Source of the DNA: Clostridia bacterium | GTDB lineage: Bacteria; Bacillota; Clostridia; Oscillospirales; Acutalibacteraceae | Length of the DNA: 64,000 bases | Reading direction: 5' to 3' | Assembly: GCA_017435385.1 (NCBI GenBank) | Contig: JAFSFB010000009.1 | Coordinates: 1 to 64,000, forward strand | Shown here: positions 22,251-31,888 of the stretch, piece by piece | How the letters are laid out: every line of letters starts with the position of its first letter | Position numbering within the stretch: the first letter of the stretch is position 1 | Notes under the pieces: generated by a model | Seen by the model: only the letters and a program-made list of their open reading frames with translations | What the model was told of the DNA's origin: nothing | Database searches by the model: none | Made by a program: the position numbers and the translations under genes

Positions 22251-24134
22251 ATGCTTGCTTATATCAAAGGCTTCTTTGCTTTCATTGAAGTTCTGCTTTT
22301 CATCGTCGGAATCATTCCCGTAAACACCGATATCAGCTACGGCGGAAACGCCTATCAGCCGCCGCAGGTTGAAAATCCGATGTATATTGTCGAAAACGGC
22401 GAATCGGATTTTTCGATCGTCATTTCGGAAAGTGCCGACGAATGCATTATGACTGCCGCCGACGAGCTTCAGACTTATCTTGAAAAAATCAGCGGCGCAG
22501 AGCTCGATATAGTTGCCGATTCTGCATTTGACGGCGGAAAAGCAATAGTTCTCGGTGAAACCGCTTTTTCGGATGAAATCTCCGACACCGACCGCTCCGG
22601 GATCGCAGAAGACGGTTTTCTTCTCTGCTCCGACGGCGAAAGCTTCCTCATTGCCGGTGAGGACAGCAGAGGCACTCTTTACGGAGTTTACACCTTCCTC
22701 GAGGAATACCTCGGCGTGAGATGGTTCACTCCCGAGCTTGAGGTCGTTCCCGAAAGCAAAGATGTTGTTATCGATGCCCGGCTCAACCGAATTGTCGAGC
22801 CCTCGTTTTCCGTTCGCAGAAATGACTGCGCAGGCACGAATGATGCTCACCGTGCAAGAACAAAAATGAATGTTTCATTTCACTATGAGGCCGTTGAATA
22901 CGGCGGTGCGATGACCTTCGTTCTCTGGGATGTCACTCTTGACAGACTTGTTCCCGATGCTCTTTTCTCCGAGCATCCCGAATATTTCGCCATGAATCCC
23001 GACGGCTCACGGACGACCGATCAGGTCTGTCTTTCAAACCCCGAGGTTCTTGAGGTTGCGATTGAAAACGGTCGCAAGGCAATTCTTGAATGCAAAAAGA
23101 ATTCAGACTATATTCATATCGGTCAGAAGGACAACACTAACTACTGCCACTGCGAAGGCTGCACGGCTCTTCACGAAAAATACGGAACCGTTGCCGCTCC
23201 CGTCATCATTTTCACCAACGCCTTTGCGGATGCGCTCGATGACGAATTTCCCGACATGACTTTCACCTTCTATGCGTATAACGAAACCGATCAGCCGCCC
23301 AAAGACCTCTCGCTTCGCTGCAGACCGAATGTTGTTCCCGTTCTCTGCGGACTTCATAAGGCTTGCAGGAGCCATCCGCTGACCGAATGCGGTGCAATCG
23401 ACGGTCATGAAACCTTCGACAATCTCTTCGTCGAGCAGCCTCCGACCGTTGCCGAAAACCATAAGATCTGGACTCAGGTTGCGGACAGAACTTTTATCTA
23501 TGACTACACCATCAATTTCCTCAATGTTGCGCAGTTTTTCTCGAACTTTGAAACCCTGCAGTCGACCATGAAATATATGCACGACATCGGAATAACGGGT
23601 TATGTTTACAACTGCGGCGACGGTCACTACGCCGCCTTCAACGAGCTGAGAAACTATCTTCTCTGCAAGCTTCAATGGGATGTCAACGCTGATGTTGAAT
23701 ACCACATGAACGATTTCCTCAAAGCATATTACGGCGAAGAAGCCGCTCCCTATATCAAAGAAATCATTGACATTCAGACTGCTCAGGTCAAGGCAACGGC
23801 ACACGCCTTTGACTTTGACTGGCATTATCAGTCGGGCTTCTATCCGTTCTATACCGTCAACAGACTCAACGCTCTCTGGGACAAGGCACTCAATGCCGAT
23901 GTGACTGATGAACAGCTTTTCGAGATCGAGGTCGCAAATCTCAGCTGGGAATATTTCAAGGCTAACCAGTATATCGGAAAATATTCTTTCCTCAATCCGA
24001 TGAGGCAGAAGGCAAACGAGGAGCTTTACGACGCATTCAGAGCTCACAACATGAACAGAGTTTCATCCTTCGGACTCATTCCCGAGGATAAGAGTCAGGT
24101 TGACTTTACGCTTCGCCCGTTTAACTGGAGATAA
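22251..24134 (+). CDS. DUF4838 domain protein, probable exported glycan-active protein
   Basis: 627 residues; ATG with GGAGG 7 nt upstream. The N-terminal hydrophobic segment (about 5-23) is a signal peptide or anchor. An alpha-glucuronidase/GH20-like small domain follows (ADELQTYLEKISG, GEDSRGTLYGVYTFLEEYLGVRW in pieces), then the DUF4838 domain (CHCEGCTALHEKYG, FYAYN, DYTINFLNVAQFF). DUF4838 accompanies glycoside-hydrolase-like folds in gut bacteria; substrate and activity are unproven. It is monocistronic. Confidence 0.85.
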   Translation: MLAYIKGFFAFIEVLLFIVGIIPVNTDISYGGNAYQPPQVENPMYIVENGESDFSIVISESADECIMTAADELQTYLEKISGAELDIVADSAFDGGKAIVLGETAFSDEISDTDRSGIAEDGFLLCSDGESFLIAGEDSRGTLYGVYTFLEEYLGVRWFTPELEVVPESKDVVIDARLNRIVEPSFSVRRNDCAGTNDAHRARTKMNVSFHYEAVEYGGAMTFVLWDVTLDRLVPDALFSEHPEYFAMNPDGSRTTDQVCLSNPEVLEVAIENGRKAILECKKNSDYIHIGQKDNTNYCHCEGCTALHEKYGTVAAPVIIFTNAFADALDDEFPDMTFTFYAYNETDQPPKDLSLRCRPNVVPVLCGLHKACRSHPLTECGAIDGHETFDNLFVEQPPTVAENHKIWTQVADRTFIYDYTINFLNVAQFFSNFETLQSTMKYMHDIGITGYVYNCGDGHYAAFNELRNYLLCKLQWDVNADVEYHMNDFLKAYYGEEAAPYIKEIIDIQTAQVKATAHAFDFDWHYQSGFYPFYTVNRLNALWDKALNADVTDEQLFEIEVANLSWEYFKANQYIGKYSFLNPMRQKANEELYDAFRAHNMNRVSSFGLIPEDKSQVDFTLRPFNWR

Positions 24135-24145
24135 ACAATCACACG

Positions 24146-24363
24146 AAAAGGGGTTGTTTCACGGAGATGAAGAAGCCGTTTTCTCCGAACGATAGGCATA
24201 TATAAATATGTCGAGTTCGGAAAAACGGCTAAAAAGAAACACTATGTACCCACTTATAATTCTATATTATCATTTAAAAGGCTTGCAAAGGTGAATTTTC
24301 CTCTGCAAGCCAATTCTTATTTATTCTGTTTCTTTTGTTCTTCGCTTCGTGAGACAGCCCCTT
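24146..24363. repeat. MITE-like element with about 26-bp imperfect terminal inverted repeats
   Basis: The left end (AAAGGGGTTGTTTCACGGAG) matches the reverse complement of the right end (AAAGGGGCTGTCTCACGAAG). Inside are two long hairpins: AGCCGTTTT...AAAACGGCT and GGCTTGCA...TGCAAGCC. It fills the gap between two convergent genes and may also end their transcripts. Confidence 0.6.
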
Positions 24364-24367
24364 TAAT

Positions 24368-25573
24368 TTATGCCGAAAGCAAGTTTATTGCTGTTGTGAG
24401 TTGATTATCCTGCTCGGGAGTGAGCAGGGAAATGTTCGCATCGTCACCCGAAATCAGCGTAACATTGACTGCGGGCTCAATACCCTTTCCGTCATAGACC
24501 GCATCGGCTCCGTTCTTGGGCTCAACGATCGCAACCGTCAGAAGAATCGCTCCGCCGCTTTCAAGAGTGAAAAGCTCCTGCATCGTTCCGATGCCTGCGG
24601 TTTTCGTTCCGACGAGAATTGCCTGACTGATATCCCTCAGATCGCATGCGAAAAGCTCGGCAGGCCCGAGAGTGCTGCCATTGACAAGAACCGCCATGGG
24701 CTTGTTGACACTGCTGTTTTCGGCAGTATAAATCTTTTCTTTATATATCTCGCCGTTCTTATCTCTTGCAACCGCAATATTTCCCGAAATAGCGGGAACG
24801 ATAACATCGATGACCTGCGCCGCATAGTCGATGCTTCCGTCGCTCGTGTTTCTGACATCAAAAACAAAGCTCTCCGCACCCTCCAGCGTAAGTCTGTCGA
24901 TCTCCGCTCTGAACTCCTCTGCGGTATTTTTATAAAACCCGTTGATCTTTATATAACCGACATTGCCTTCGTTTCTTCCGATAACGCTCGGCAAAGAAAA
25001 TCCGAGAAGCGGTTCAACCGTTTTCGTTTCGCCGTCACGCTCGTATTCGATCTCGACCGATGAAAGAATGTTGCCGTAAAGCTCTTCGGAGAGCGACGCA
25101 TAGTTCTTTCTCGTCACGGTAACGTTGCCGATTGCCGTTATGATATCGCCCTTTCTGAGCCCTGCGGTTTCTGCGGGAGATTCGGCATAAACGTGAGTGA
25201 CAACGAATGCATCGTTCTGATAATCAAATGCAGTTTCGATTCCGACTCCCGTTATGCCGCCCTCAAGCCTTGCGGTATATTCCGAATATTCCTCAGATGT
25301 CATATATCGGCTTGCGGCATCGCCAAGACCGTTGATATAGCCGTCGGAGAGCGAAGCGTTGAGCAGGCTGCTGTCCTGCGTTGAGCCGTAAAAATAGTTG
25401 GAAACGATCTGATTGATCTCATCGATGGAAGAATACATCCGGGAACGCTGAGAAATGTTGCTGATTATTCCGTTATATATTTTCTTTGAAGCAACCATCG
25501 TCACGGAGAAGGTTGCTGCAATTGAAATAACAATCAGAGAAATGCAGATTCCCAATGAAACTTTTTTATTCAA
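24368..25573 (-). CDS. degenerate S41 (CtpA-like) protein with PDZ domain
   Basis: 401 residues from TTG with GGAGG 7 nt upstream. An N-terminal anchor helix (about 5-27), a PDZ domain (about 115-185: GVGIETAF, SPAETAGLRKGDIITAI) and a C-terminal tail-protease fold are visible. The catalytic Ser region, normally N-x-G-S-A-S-A-S-E, reads NGSTLGPAE, and the Lys region, normally T-x-G-K-G, reads TAGIG. Both catalytic residues appear to be lost, so it may bind rather than cut peptides. It follows the M23 hydrolase gene, so a scaffold role in wall growth is possible. Confidence 0.82.
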   Translation of the reverse strand: MNKKVSLGICISLIVISIAATFSVTMVASKKIYNGIISNISQRSRMYSSIDEINQIVSNYFYGSTQDSSLLNASLSDGYINGLGDAASRYMTSEEYSEYTARLEGGITGVGIETAFDYQNDAFVVTHVYAESPAETAGLRKGDIITAIGNVTVTRKNYASLSEELYGNILSSVEIEYERDGETKTVEPLLGFSLPSVIGRNEGNVGYIKINGFYKNTAEEFRAEIDRLTLEGAESFVFDVRNTSDGSIDYAAQVIDVIVPAISGNIAVARDKNGEIYKEKIYTAENSSVNKPMAVLVNGSTLGPAELFACDLRDISQAILVGTKTAGIGTMQELFTLESGGAILLTVAIVEPKNGADAVYDGKGIEPAVNVTLISGDDANISLLTPEQDNQLTTAINLLSA

Positions 25574-25589
25574 AGGAAACACCTCCAAA

Positions 25590-25646
25590 AAGGGTCAGGA
25601 GCGAAGCCCTTCCTTAATTATTTACTCTTCACTTTTCATTATTAAA
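25590..25646. repeat. short interspersed repeat (hairpin plus TTCACT-rich tail)
   Basis: A GGGTC...GAAGCCC segment is followed by a tail like TTTACTCTTCACTTTTCATT. Related units lie at 35281-35332 and 39522-39628. Confidence 0.45.
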
Positions 25647-25686
25647 CTAAAAAGGAGCCATTCCGAAGAATGACTCCATTATTATA

Positions 25687-27069
25687 TCACGGTTTTGAAA
25701 CATAATCAAGAGGCTGAACTCTGCTGACCGTGTCGCCCCTCTTGACTCTGACTTCAAAGTGAAGATGCGGTCCCGTAACATTACCCGTTTCGCCGATTGC
25801 GCCGATATTCTCACCCTTCTGAACAACATCGCCCTTTTTGACATAAAGCGTCTGAGCGTGTGCATAGAGAGTCTGTGTACCGTCACCGTGGTCGATAACG
25901 CAATAGTTACCGAAGCCGTAATTCCAGTTATCGTCGTTGGCTGCGATGATAACCTCACCGCCCTGAGCGGCTCTGAAGGGCTTGCCGAGAGAATAGCTTC
26001 TGCCGTTTTCATCTCTCGTGCCGCCGGTTGCGCCGACAACGCAGATATCAATGCCCCAGTGTGCGCTTCCGTCTTTGTAAGCGGGGTAGCCTGCCGTCAT
26101 CGTGGTCTTGCCTGCAACGGGCCAGAGCATATCGCCGTCATTGTTATATTCCTCATCGGGAGTGTCGCCGACCTCGGAGCCGTGATTTTTGATGTATTCA
26201 TCGATCTGTGCTTCGAGAATCTTGCGTTCTTCCTCCTGACGCTTGATGATAGCCTTGTATTCCTCGCTGTCCTCGTCAAGCTGTTCAAGGATCTCTTCAA
26301 CCTCTTCGTGCTTCTTGGTCGCCTCTTTCTTCTTGGCTTCCTGAACATCAAGGCTGCTTTCGAGATCGTCCTGTCTTGCAGTCAGAGTTGTCATGTCGCT
26401 GTCAAGCTGAGTTCTTTTTGAAACAAGCTCAACCTTCTCCGCCTCAAGCTGAGTTTCGAGCGAATTAAGCTCAACGAGCTCACTCGTCAGGTCGGTGATG
26501 AGCTTGGTATCCTTTTCCGAAACCTGAGCAACAAGCTCTTTTCTTGTCAGGAAAGAGGTCAGGTCTTCCGAAGTGAAGAGGATTTCAAGAGTTGAGCCGC
26601 CGCCCGCCATATAATTCTCTCTGATGCGTTCAAGAAGCTGTTCTCTCGTGTCGGCGATAAGAATTTCGCCCTCTGCAATGCGGGTTTCGATCTCGGTTAT
26701 CATGGTGTTGATTGACGAGATCTCCGTTGTGATCGTCTGAATATTCGTGTTCAGCGAGGTGATATCTCCGTTAAGAATATCGATTCTGTCGCTGAGAATA
26801 TCAACCTGAGCCTGAATGTCATCGATTTCGGAATTCAGCTTGTCCAGCTTACTTTTGTTGTCCTTGATCTCGCCCTGAACCTCGTTGAGATTCTGCTGAT
26901 TTTCCTGAATGATCGCTTCGATCTTGTTATATTCATCTCTCAGCTCTTCAAGGCTCTTGTCTTCCTCCGCAAAAACGCTGAGCGGAGAGAAGGTGCAGAA
27001 TGTGCAGGTAAGCACAAGAACAAAGCAAAGGAGAGCCTTGAGCCCGCTTCTGTTTTTATTCTTCTTCAA
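25687..27069 (-). CDS. murein hydrolase activator/endopeptidase, coiled coil plus M23 domain
   Basis: About 460 residues. Signal peptide (ending about SVFAEE), a long two-part coiled coil (about 35-290) and a C-terminal M23/LytM domain with HWGID, HAQ and HLHFE (zinc ligands and catalytic His). The layout matches the EnvC/PcsB/CwlO type that is switched on by FtsEX. Its start overlaps ftsX: TTG at 27069 has GGAAG 10 nt upstream; TTG codons at 27075 and 27078 are alternatives. The intact zinc ligands suggest it is itself a peptidase. Confidence 0.9.
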   Translation of the reverse strand: MKKNKNRSGLKALLCFVLVLTCTFCTFSPLSVFAEEDKSLEELRDEYNKIEAIIQENQQNLNEVQGEIKDNKSKLDKLNSEIDDIQAQVDILSDRIDILNGDITSLNTNIQTITTEISSINTMITEIETRIAEGEILIADTREQLLERIRENYMAGGGSTLEILFTSEDLTSFLTRKELVAQVSEKDTKLITDLTSELVELNSLETQLEAEKVELVSKRTQLDSDMTTLTARQDDLESSLDVQEAKKKEATKKHEEVEEILEQLDEDSEEYKAIIKRQEEERKILEAQIDEYIKNHGSEVGDTPDEEYNNDGDMLWPVAGKTTMTAGYPAYKDGSAHWGIDICVVGATGGTRDENGRSYSLGKPFRAAQGGEVIIAANDDNWNYGFGNYCVIDHGDGTQTLYAHAQTLYVKKGDVVQKGENIGAIGETGNVTGPHLHFEVRVKRGDTVSRVQPLDYVSKP

Positions 27070-27973
27070 GCTCAACAAACTTCCTTTCTTTAAGATATTT
27101 TCTCATAGATGTTGCCGAACCGAAAACGCCCGTGAAAACGCCGATTCCGACAAATGCAAGAGCAAGCCAGAGAGCATAGTCAATGAAATTGACCTCAACG
27201 CTTGCGCCGACGATCGAAAGCGAGGATGTAAGTGAGCTGAGAGCAAACTCGCTGACGAGCCAGACGGCTCCCGTGGCAAGAATGCCCGCAATAACACCGA
27301 TAACAATGCCTTCAACCATGAACGGCCAGCGGATGAACGAGTTCGTTGCGCCGACGCTTTTCATGATGCTGATTTCAAGGCGTCTGCTGAACATCGTGAC
27401 TTTGATCGTGTTTGAAATAATGAAAAGAGAAACAAGCAGAAGCATAACGATGATGACGATGCTGATCGTCGTCACGCTGTCACGCAGATCGGAAAGCTGC
27501 TTTGCAAGGGAGCTGTTTTCACGGACTCTGAAAATATTCGTCACGCTCTTTACCTGCTCAACAACCGTGTCAAAGCTTGACATGTTTCTGACTGTTATTC
27601 TGTAAGCATCGGGCAAGGGATTTTCTTCAAGACCTTCGAGATAGACCTTGAGATTCTCGTCCATATCGGAGAGAATGTCCCTGTAAGCTTCTTCTTTGTT
27701 GATCTTCTCAACGCTCTGAACATTGGGAATTTTTTCAAGGTCAAGACCGACCTTTTTGATTTCGATATCGGTTGCGGCATCATCAACATATGCCATAATT
27801 ATGTTTTCGCCCTCAACGCCGGAAATGAAAGCCTCTATGTTGACGAGAAGCATGAAGGCAATTCCAATAAGCATCAGACAGCTGAAAAGAACGGTTATCG
27901 ATGCAACCGACATGAGCTTGTTGACTTTAAGGTTGCGAAAACCTTCTTTTGTCAGATAATTGAGTTTGCCCAT
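27056..27973 (-). CDS. ftsX: cell division ABC transporter permease FtsX
   Basis: 305 residues. One membrane helix (about 20-44), an outer domain of about 130 residues, then three helices (about 172-195, 220-245, 272-292). The motif EISIMKSVGATNSFIRWPF before the third helix is typical of FtsX. It passes ATP-driven movement from FtsE to an outer murein hydrolase, here the adjacent M23 protein. The ATG overlaps the ftsE stop, with GGAGG upstream. Confidence 0.94.
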   Translation of the reverse strand: MGKLNYLTKEGFRNLKVNKLMSVASITVLFSCLMLIGIAFMLLVNIEAFISGVEGENIIMAYVDDAATDIEIKKVGLDLEKIPNVQSVEKINKEEAYRDILSDMDENLKVYLEGLEENPLPDAYRITVRNMSSFDTVVEQVKSVTNIFRVRENSSLAKQLSDLRDSVTTISIVIIVMLLLVSLFIISNTIKVTMFSRRLEISIMKSVGATNSFIRWPFMVEGIVIGVIAGILATGAVWLVSEFALSSLTSSLSIVGASVEVNFIDYALWLALAFVGIGVFTGVFGSATSMRKYLKERKFVELEEE

Positions 27974-28797
27974 CAGTTTTCGCCTCCTTCATCCTGCGAA
28001 TCGTCTGCATCGTCGGCAGGAGCATCCGACCTGCTGACATATGCGGAATAATCCTCGTCGGGAGGGACAACATATTCATTGGTGATTTCGCTTGCGGCGT
28101 TGATATGCGCCGTTGCGGATTCTCCGACCTTTGCGGGAGTGTCGGAAATGACCTCACCCTTTTTGATGGTTATGACCCTCTTGTCAAAGCAACGGACAAG
28201 GCTGTGCTGATGGGTAACCATAATGACCGTTGTTCCGGCTTCGTTGAGCCTCATGAGCATTTCAACGATCTCATAGCTCATCTGAGGGTCGACATTACCC
28301 GTCGGCTCATCGGCAATGATGATCTCCGCATTGTTGACAAGAGCTCTTGCAAGAGCAACTCTCTGCTGCTCGCCGCCCGAAAGCTCTCTGGGATAGCTCT
28401 TTGACTTTTCGTTAAGACCGACAAGGCTGAGAACATACGGAACTCTTCGGCGGATCTTCTTTTCAGGTGTTCCGATAACACGCATGGCAAAGGCGACATT
28501 GTCGTAAACCGTCATGTTGGGAATGAGCCTGAAATCCTGAAAAACAATTCCGAGAGAACGGCGGAACTGCGGTATATCCTTGTTTTTAATTGTATTTAAG
28601 TCCACACCCTCAACAACAATGTTGCCCGAGGATGCAACCTCCTCTCGCATCATGAGCTTGAGGAAGGTGCTTTTGCCCGCACCCGATGCACCGACAACAA
28701 AAACGAATTCTCCTTTTTCGATCTTGATGTCGATATCCTTCAAGGCATAGAACTGAGCACCGTCATATTTTTTGCTGACTTTGTTAAACTCTATCAC
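27973..28797 (-). CDS. ftsE: cell division ATP-binding protein FtsE
   Basis: 274 residues. Walker A GASGAGKST (36-44), signature LSGGEQQRVALARA (near 138-151) and Walker B IIADEPTGNVDP. The ATPase core ends near residue 222; an extra tail of about 50 residues is acidic (DEDYSAYVSRSDAPADDADD) and probably disordered. Partner of FtsX in cell-wall hydrolase control. Confidence 0.95.
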   Translation of the reverse strand: MIEFNKVSKKYDGAQFYALKDIDIKIEKGEFVFVVGASGAGKSTFLKLMMREEVASSGNIVVEGVDLNTIKNKDIPQFRRSLGIVFQDFRLIPNMTVYDNVAFAMRVIGTPEKKIRRRVPYVLSLVGLNEKSKSYPRELSGGEQQRVALARALVNNAEIIIADEPTGNVDPQMSYEIVEMLMRLNEAGTTVIMVTHQHSLVRCFDKRVITIKKGEVISDTPAKVGESATAHINAASEITNEYVVPPDEDYSAYVSRSDAPADDADDSQDEGGEN

Positions 28798-28866
28798 GGT
28801 ATCATATCCTTATTTTATTTTCAGGAAAACTCCGATTTTTCCTGCTGCGGCTGAAGAAATGCCGGA

Positions 28867-29949
28867 TCAATATTTAACGGGCTTTGCGTCAAGGTATTTC
28901 TTGACCATAAGAGCTACCTTGAATACGATTGCATCATCGAACTCACGAAGATCAAGCCCCGTAAGCTTCTTGATCTTTTCAAGTCTGTAAACAAGAGTGT
29001 TTCTGTGAACAAACAGCTTTCTTGATGTTTCCGAAACATTGAGATTGTTCTCAAAGAAACGCTGGATCGTGAACAGGGTTTCATGGTCAAGGCTTTCGAT
29101 CGAGCCTCTCTTGAATATCTCTCTGAGGAACATGTCGCACAGAGTTGTGGGAAGCTGATAGATGAGTCTGGCAATACCGAGATTTTCATAGCTGACAATC
29201 GTTTTTTCGGTATCGAACACTTTTCCGACCTCAAGAGCGATCTGAGCTTCTTTGAATGAGCGTGCAAGATCCTTGATGCCCTCGATCGTTGTTCCGATGC
29301 CCACAAGGACATGAGTATAAAGCTCGGTGCTCAGTGAATCGGAGATTGAGCGGGCAAGCTTCTCGAGGTCCTTGGATTCGATGTTGCTGCGTACTTCCTT
29401 GACGATTGCGATATCGTGCTCATTGATATTGATAACAAAATCCTTGTTCTTGTCGGGGAAGAGATTCTGGACAGCATCGAAAACAGCCGCATCGTTATGG
29501 TCAGTAATTCTGATAAGAAGAACGACTCTTGTCACCTCGCTGTTGAAGCGAAGCTCTCTCGACTTGAGATAAATGTCGCCGGGAAGAATATTATCAAGGA
29601 TAACATTCTTAATAAAGTTTCCTCTGTCGAACTTTTCCTCATAATACTGCTTGAGGTTCTCGAGGGAAACACAGCAGACTGCCGCAAATTTGCCTGCAAG
29701 CTCATCGGTTCCTTCAACAAAAACCGCATACTCTGTCTGAATGTGCGTTCCGAAGTTGCAGAAAGTACAGTTATTGATATAGTGAAGCTCGCCGTCGGCA
29801 AAAACATCGGATGCGGTCGAAATAACCTCACCGATTTTGCTCAGCTCGCTGCACGCAATAATCGTTCCTGTTTCGTCAATTACGCCCAGAGTTCTTCCGA
29901 CAGCATCTCTCATCTGGTGAACAAGGCTCTGGAAAATTCTGTTTGACAT
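28867..29949 (-). CDS. CdaR/PucR-family transcription regulator
   Basis: 360 residues. An N-terminal sensory region (about 1-135), a middle GGDEF-like segment as in CdaR proteins (about 140-275) and a C-terminal PucR-type HTH (ETSRKLFVHRNTLVYRLEKIKKLTG). Three Cys in CTFCNFG and CSELS may matter for sensing. GAGGGG precedes the ATG. It lies 69 bp upstream of ftsE on the same strand and may regulate or simply share the ftsEX transcript. The signal is unknown. Confidence 0.85.
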   Translation of the reverse strand: MSNRIFQSLVHQMRDAVGRTLGVIDETGTIIACSELSKIGEVISTASDVFADGELHYINNCTFCNFGTHIQTEYAVFVEGTDELAGKFAAVCCVSLENLKQYYEEKFDRGNFIKNVILDNILPGDIYLKSRELRFNSEVTRVVLLIRITDHNDAAVFDAVQNLFPDKNKDFVININEHDIAIVKEVRSNIESKDLEKLARSISDSLSTELYTHVLVGIGTTIEGIKDLARSFKEAQIALEVGKVFDTEKTIVSYENLGIARLIYQLPTTLCDMFLREIFKRGSIESLDHETLFTIQRFFENNLNVSETSRKLFVHRNTLVYRLEKIKKLTGLDLREFDDAIVFKVALMVKKYLDAKPVKY

Positions 29950-30430
29950 AATAATTACCCCTCATCTGATTTGTTTTTTGACTTCTGTTAATTTAGACAA
30001 AATGACCATCGGGACATATACATTTTACACAATAAAGCTCTTTTTTGCAATAGAAATCTGCGGATTTTTTTAATAATTTTTTGAATTTATTGTGAATTCG
30101 GCTCATAATTTATTGATTTTCACCAAATTTTGCATAAAAAATTACCGTCAAAACCTGTTTTGCAGAAATTCGTTCAAATCCCCAAAAGCCGTAAATATCA
30201 ACAAATTTCAGCCGTTTTATTTGTCAATAATTACCTTCTTCCATCGGGTTGCGGATAAAGAAATGTTTTTTATTTGTCAAAAATCATAATTTTGCTTTTG
30301 CCGCTCATTTTTTGCGTTTTTTTCTTCTGCTTTTCCCTCGTTTCGTTCTTTTCGGGCTTGAAATACTAAAAATGAAGAGCCAAATAAAATATTTTGATTT
30401 TTCTCAAAATAGGGCTTTTCAAACATAAAA
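29950..30430. other. AT-rich divergent intergenic region
   Basis: About 480 bp between the CdaR-type gene and murA holds no supported gene. It is unusually rich in short T and A runs and should contain the promoters of both genes. Confidence 0.6.
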
Positions 30431-30444
30431 AAAGGTGCTATAAT
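30416..30444 (+). promoter_or_regulatory. likely promoter of murA
   Basis: TTTTCA-N17-TATAAT; the -35 is weak, the -10 perfect. Confidence 0.55.
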
Positions 30445-30517
30445 ACTTTGGAATGTAATCTATGATATTATCACATTTTTGTTTTTAATACAGAATTTAA
30501 GTGAAAGAGGGAGAATT

Positions 30518-31810
30518 TTGGAAAAGATTGTCATTACCGGCGGCACTCCTCTGCACGGAGAGGTTGAGATCAGCGGAGCAAAAAACGCTGCTCTCGCAAT
30601 CATTCCTGCCGCAATCCTTTCGCAGGATGTCTGCATCATTGAAAATCTTCCGTTATCCATCAGCGACGTTTGCATAATGATGAAAATCCTCAATCAGCTC
30701 GGTGCAAAGGTCAGGGTTATCAACAAAAGCTCAATTGAAATAGACTCAAGGGGAGTTAACTCATATGTTATCTCCAACGATATGACAAAGCATCTTCGTG
30801 CATCGTATTATTTCATCGGTGCTCTTCTCGGAAGATACGGCAGAGCAAAGGTTGCTCTCCCCGGCGGATGCTACCTCGGTCCCCGTCCCATTGACCAGCA
30901 TATCAAGGGCTTTGAAGCTCTCGGCGCAACGGTTTCCATCGAAGAGAATGCAATCGTCAATGCTAAAGCGGAGAATCTGACGGGTGCACCCGTTTATCTT
31001 GATATGGTTTCGGTCGGCGCAACAGTCAATGTTCTTCTCGCTGCCGTCAAGGCAACGGGTCTGACCGTTATCGAAAACGCCGCCAAGGAGCCCCACATCG
31101 TCGACCTTGCAAACTTCCTCAACTCGATGGGTGCGGATATCAGAGGCGCAGGAACCGATGTTATCAAGATCAGAGGTGTCGAAAAGCTTCACGGCTGCAC
31201 ATATTCGATCATCCCCGACCAGATCGAAGCAGGCACATATATGGTTGCCGCTGCCGCAACAATGGGTGATGTTCTTATCAAAAATGTTATTCCCAAGCAT
31301 CTCGAATCGATTTCGACGAAGCTTGTCGAATGCGGCGCAGAGGTTGAAGAATTTGACGACGCAGTCAGAGTTTCGCTCAGCAAAAGAGCAGGTAAATGCA
31401 ATATAAAGACCATGCCTCATCCCGGCTTTCCGACGGATATGCAGCCCCAGATGGCTGTTCTTCTCGCTCTTGCAGACGGGACAAGCATCATTTCCGAGAG
31501 CATCTGGTCAAACCGCTTCCGCTATGCGGAGCAGCTCAACCGAATGGGTGCGGTTATAAAAGTTGACGGTCAGCTTGCCGTTGTTCAGGGCGTTGAGCAG
31601 CTCAAGGGAGCTCCCGTCAAGGCAGATGACCTTCGTGCAGGTGCGGCGATGCTTATTGCCGGTCTTGCCGCTTCGGGAACGACCGAGGTTGAAGATATCC
31701 ACCACATCGACAGAGGCTATGAGGATGTTGTTGAAAAGTTCAGCGCTCTCGGCGCAACGATAAAGCGCATCACTCTTCCCGATCCCTCGGCGCTTTCAAG
31801 CGTCGGCTGA
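30518..31810 (+). CDS. murA: UDP-N-acetylglucosamine 1-carboxyvinyltransferase
   Basis: 430 residues from TTG with AGAGGGAG upstream; the open frame before it is not coding. KN pair at 22-23, RAS at 94-96 and catalytic Cys118 in the PGGC loop are present, so the enzyme should be fosfomycin-sensitive. It transfers enolpyruvate to UDP-GlcNAc, the first committed step of murein synthesis, in the cytoplasm. It is followed by a terminator; the next gene, walJ, may still be reached by read-through. Confidence 0.95.
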   Translation: MEKIVITGGTPLHGEVEISGAKNAALAIIPAAILSQDVCIIENLPLSISDVCIMMKILNQLGAKVRVINKSSIEIDSRGVNSYVISNDMTKHLRASYYFIGALLGRYGRAKVALPGGCYLGPRPIDQHIKGFEALGATVSIEENAIVNAKAENLTGAPVYLDMVSVGATVNVLLAAVKATGLTVIENAAKEPHIVDLANFLNSMGADIRGAGTDVIKIRGVEKLHGCTYSIIPDQIEAGTYMVAAAATMGDVLIKNVIPKHLESISTKLVECGAEVEEFDDAVRVSLSKRAGKCNIKTMPHPGFPTDMQPQMAVLLALADGTSIISESIWSNRFRYAEQLNRMGAVIKVDGQLAVVQGVEQLKGAPVKADDLRAGAAMLIAGLAASGTTEVEDIHHIDRGYEDVVEKFSALGATIKRITLPDPSALSSVG

Positions 31811-31842
31811 TCGGCAGATATATTATTGTTTTATTATTAGAC

Positions 31843-31876
31843 AAACGGGTTGTTTCTCGGGAAACAGCCCGTTTTT
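31843..31876 (+). terminator. terminator of murA
   Basis: AAACGGG-x-TGTTTC pairs with GAAACA-x-CCCGTTT, followed by T-run. Confidence 0.8.
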
Positions 31877-31888
31877 ACAAGGTGAAAT

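Noticed and set aside
23103..24047. 314-codon minus-strand frame
   Set aside because: Antisense shadow of the DUF4838 gene, without RBS or motifs.
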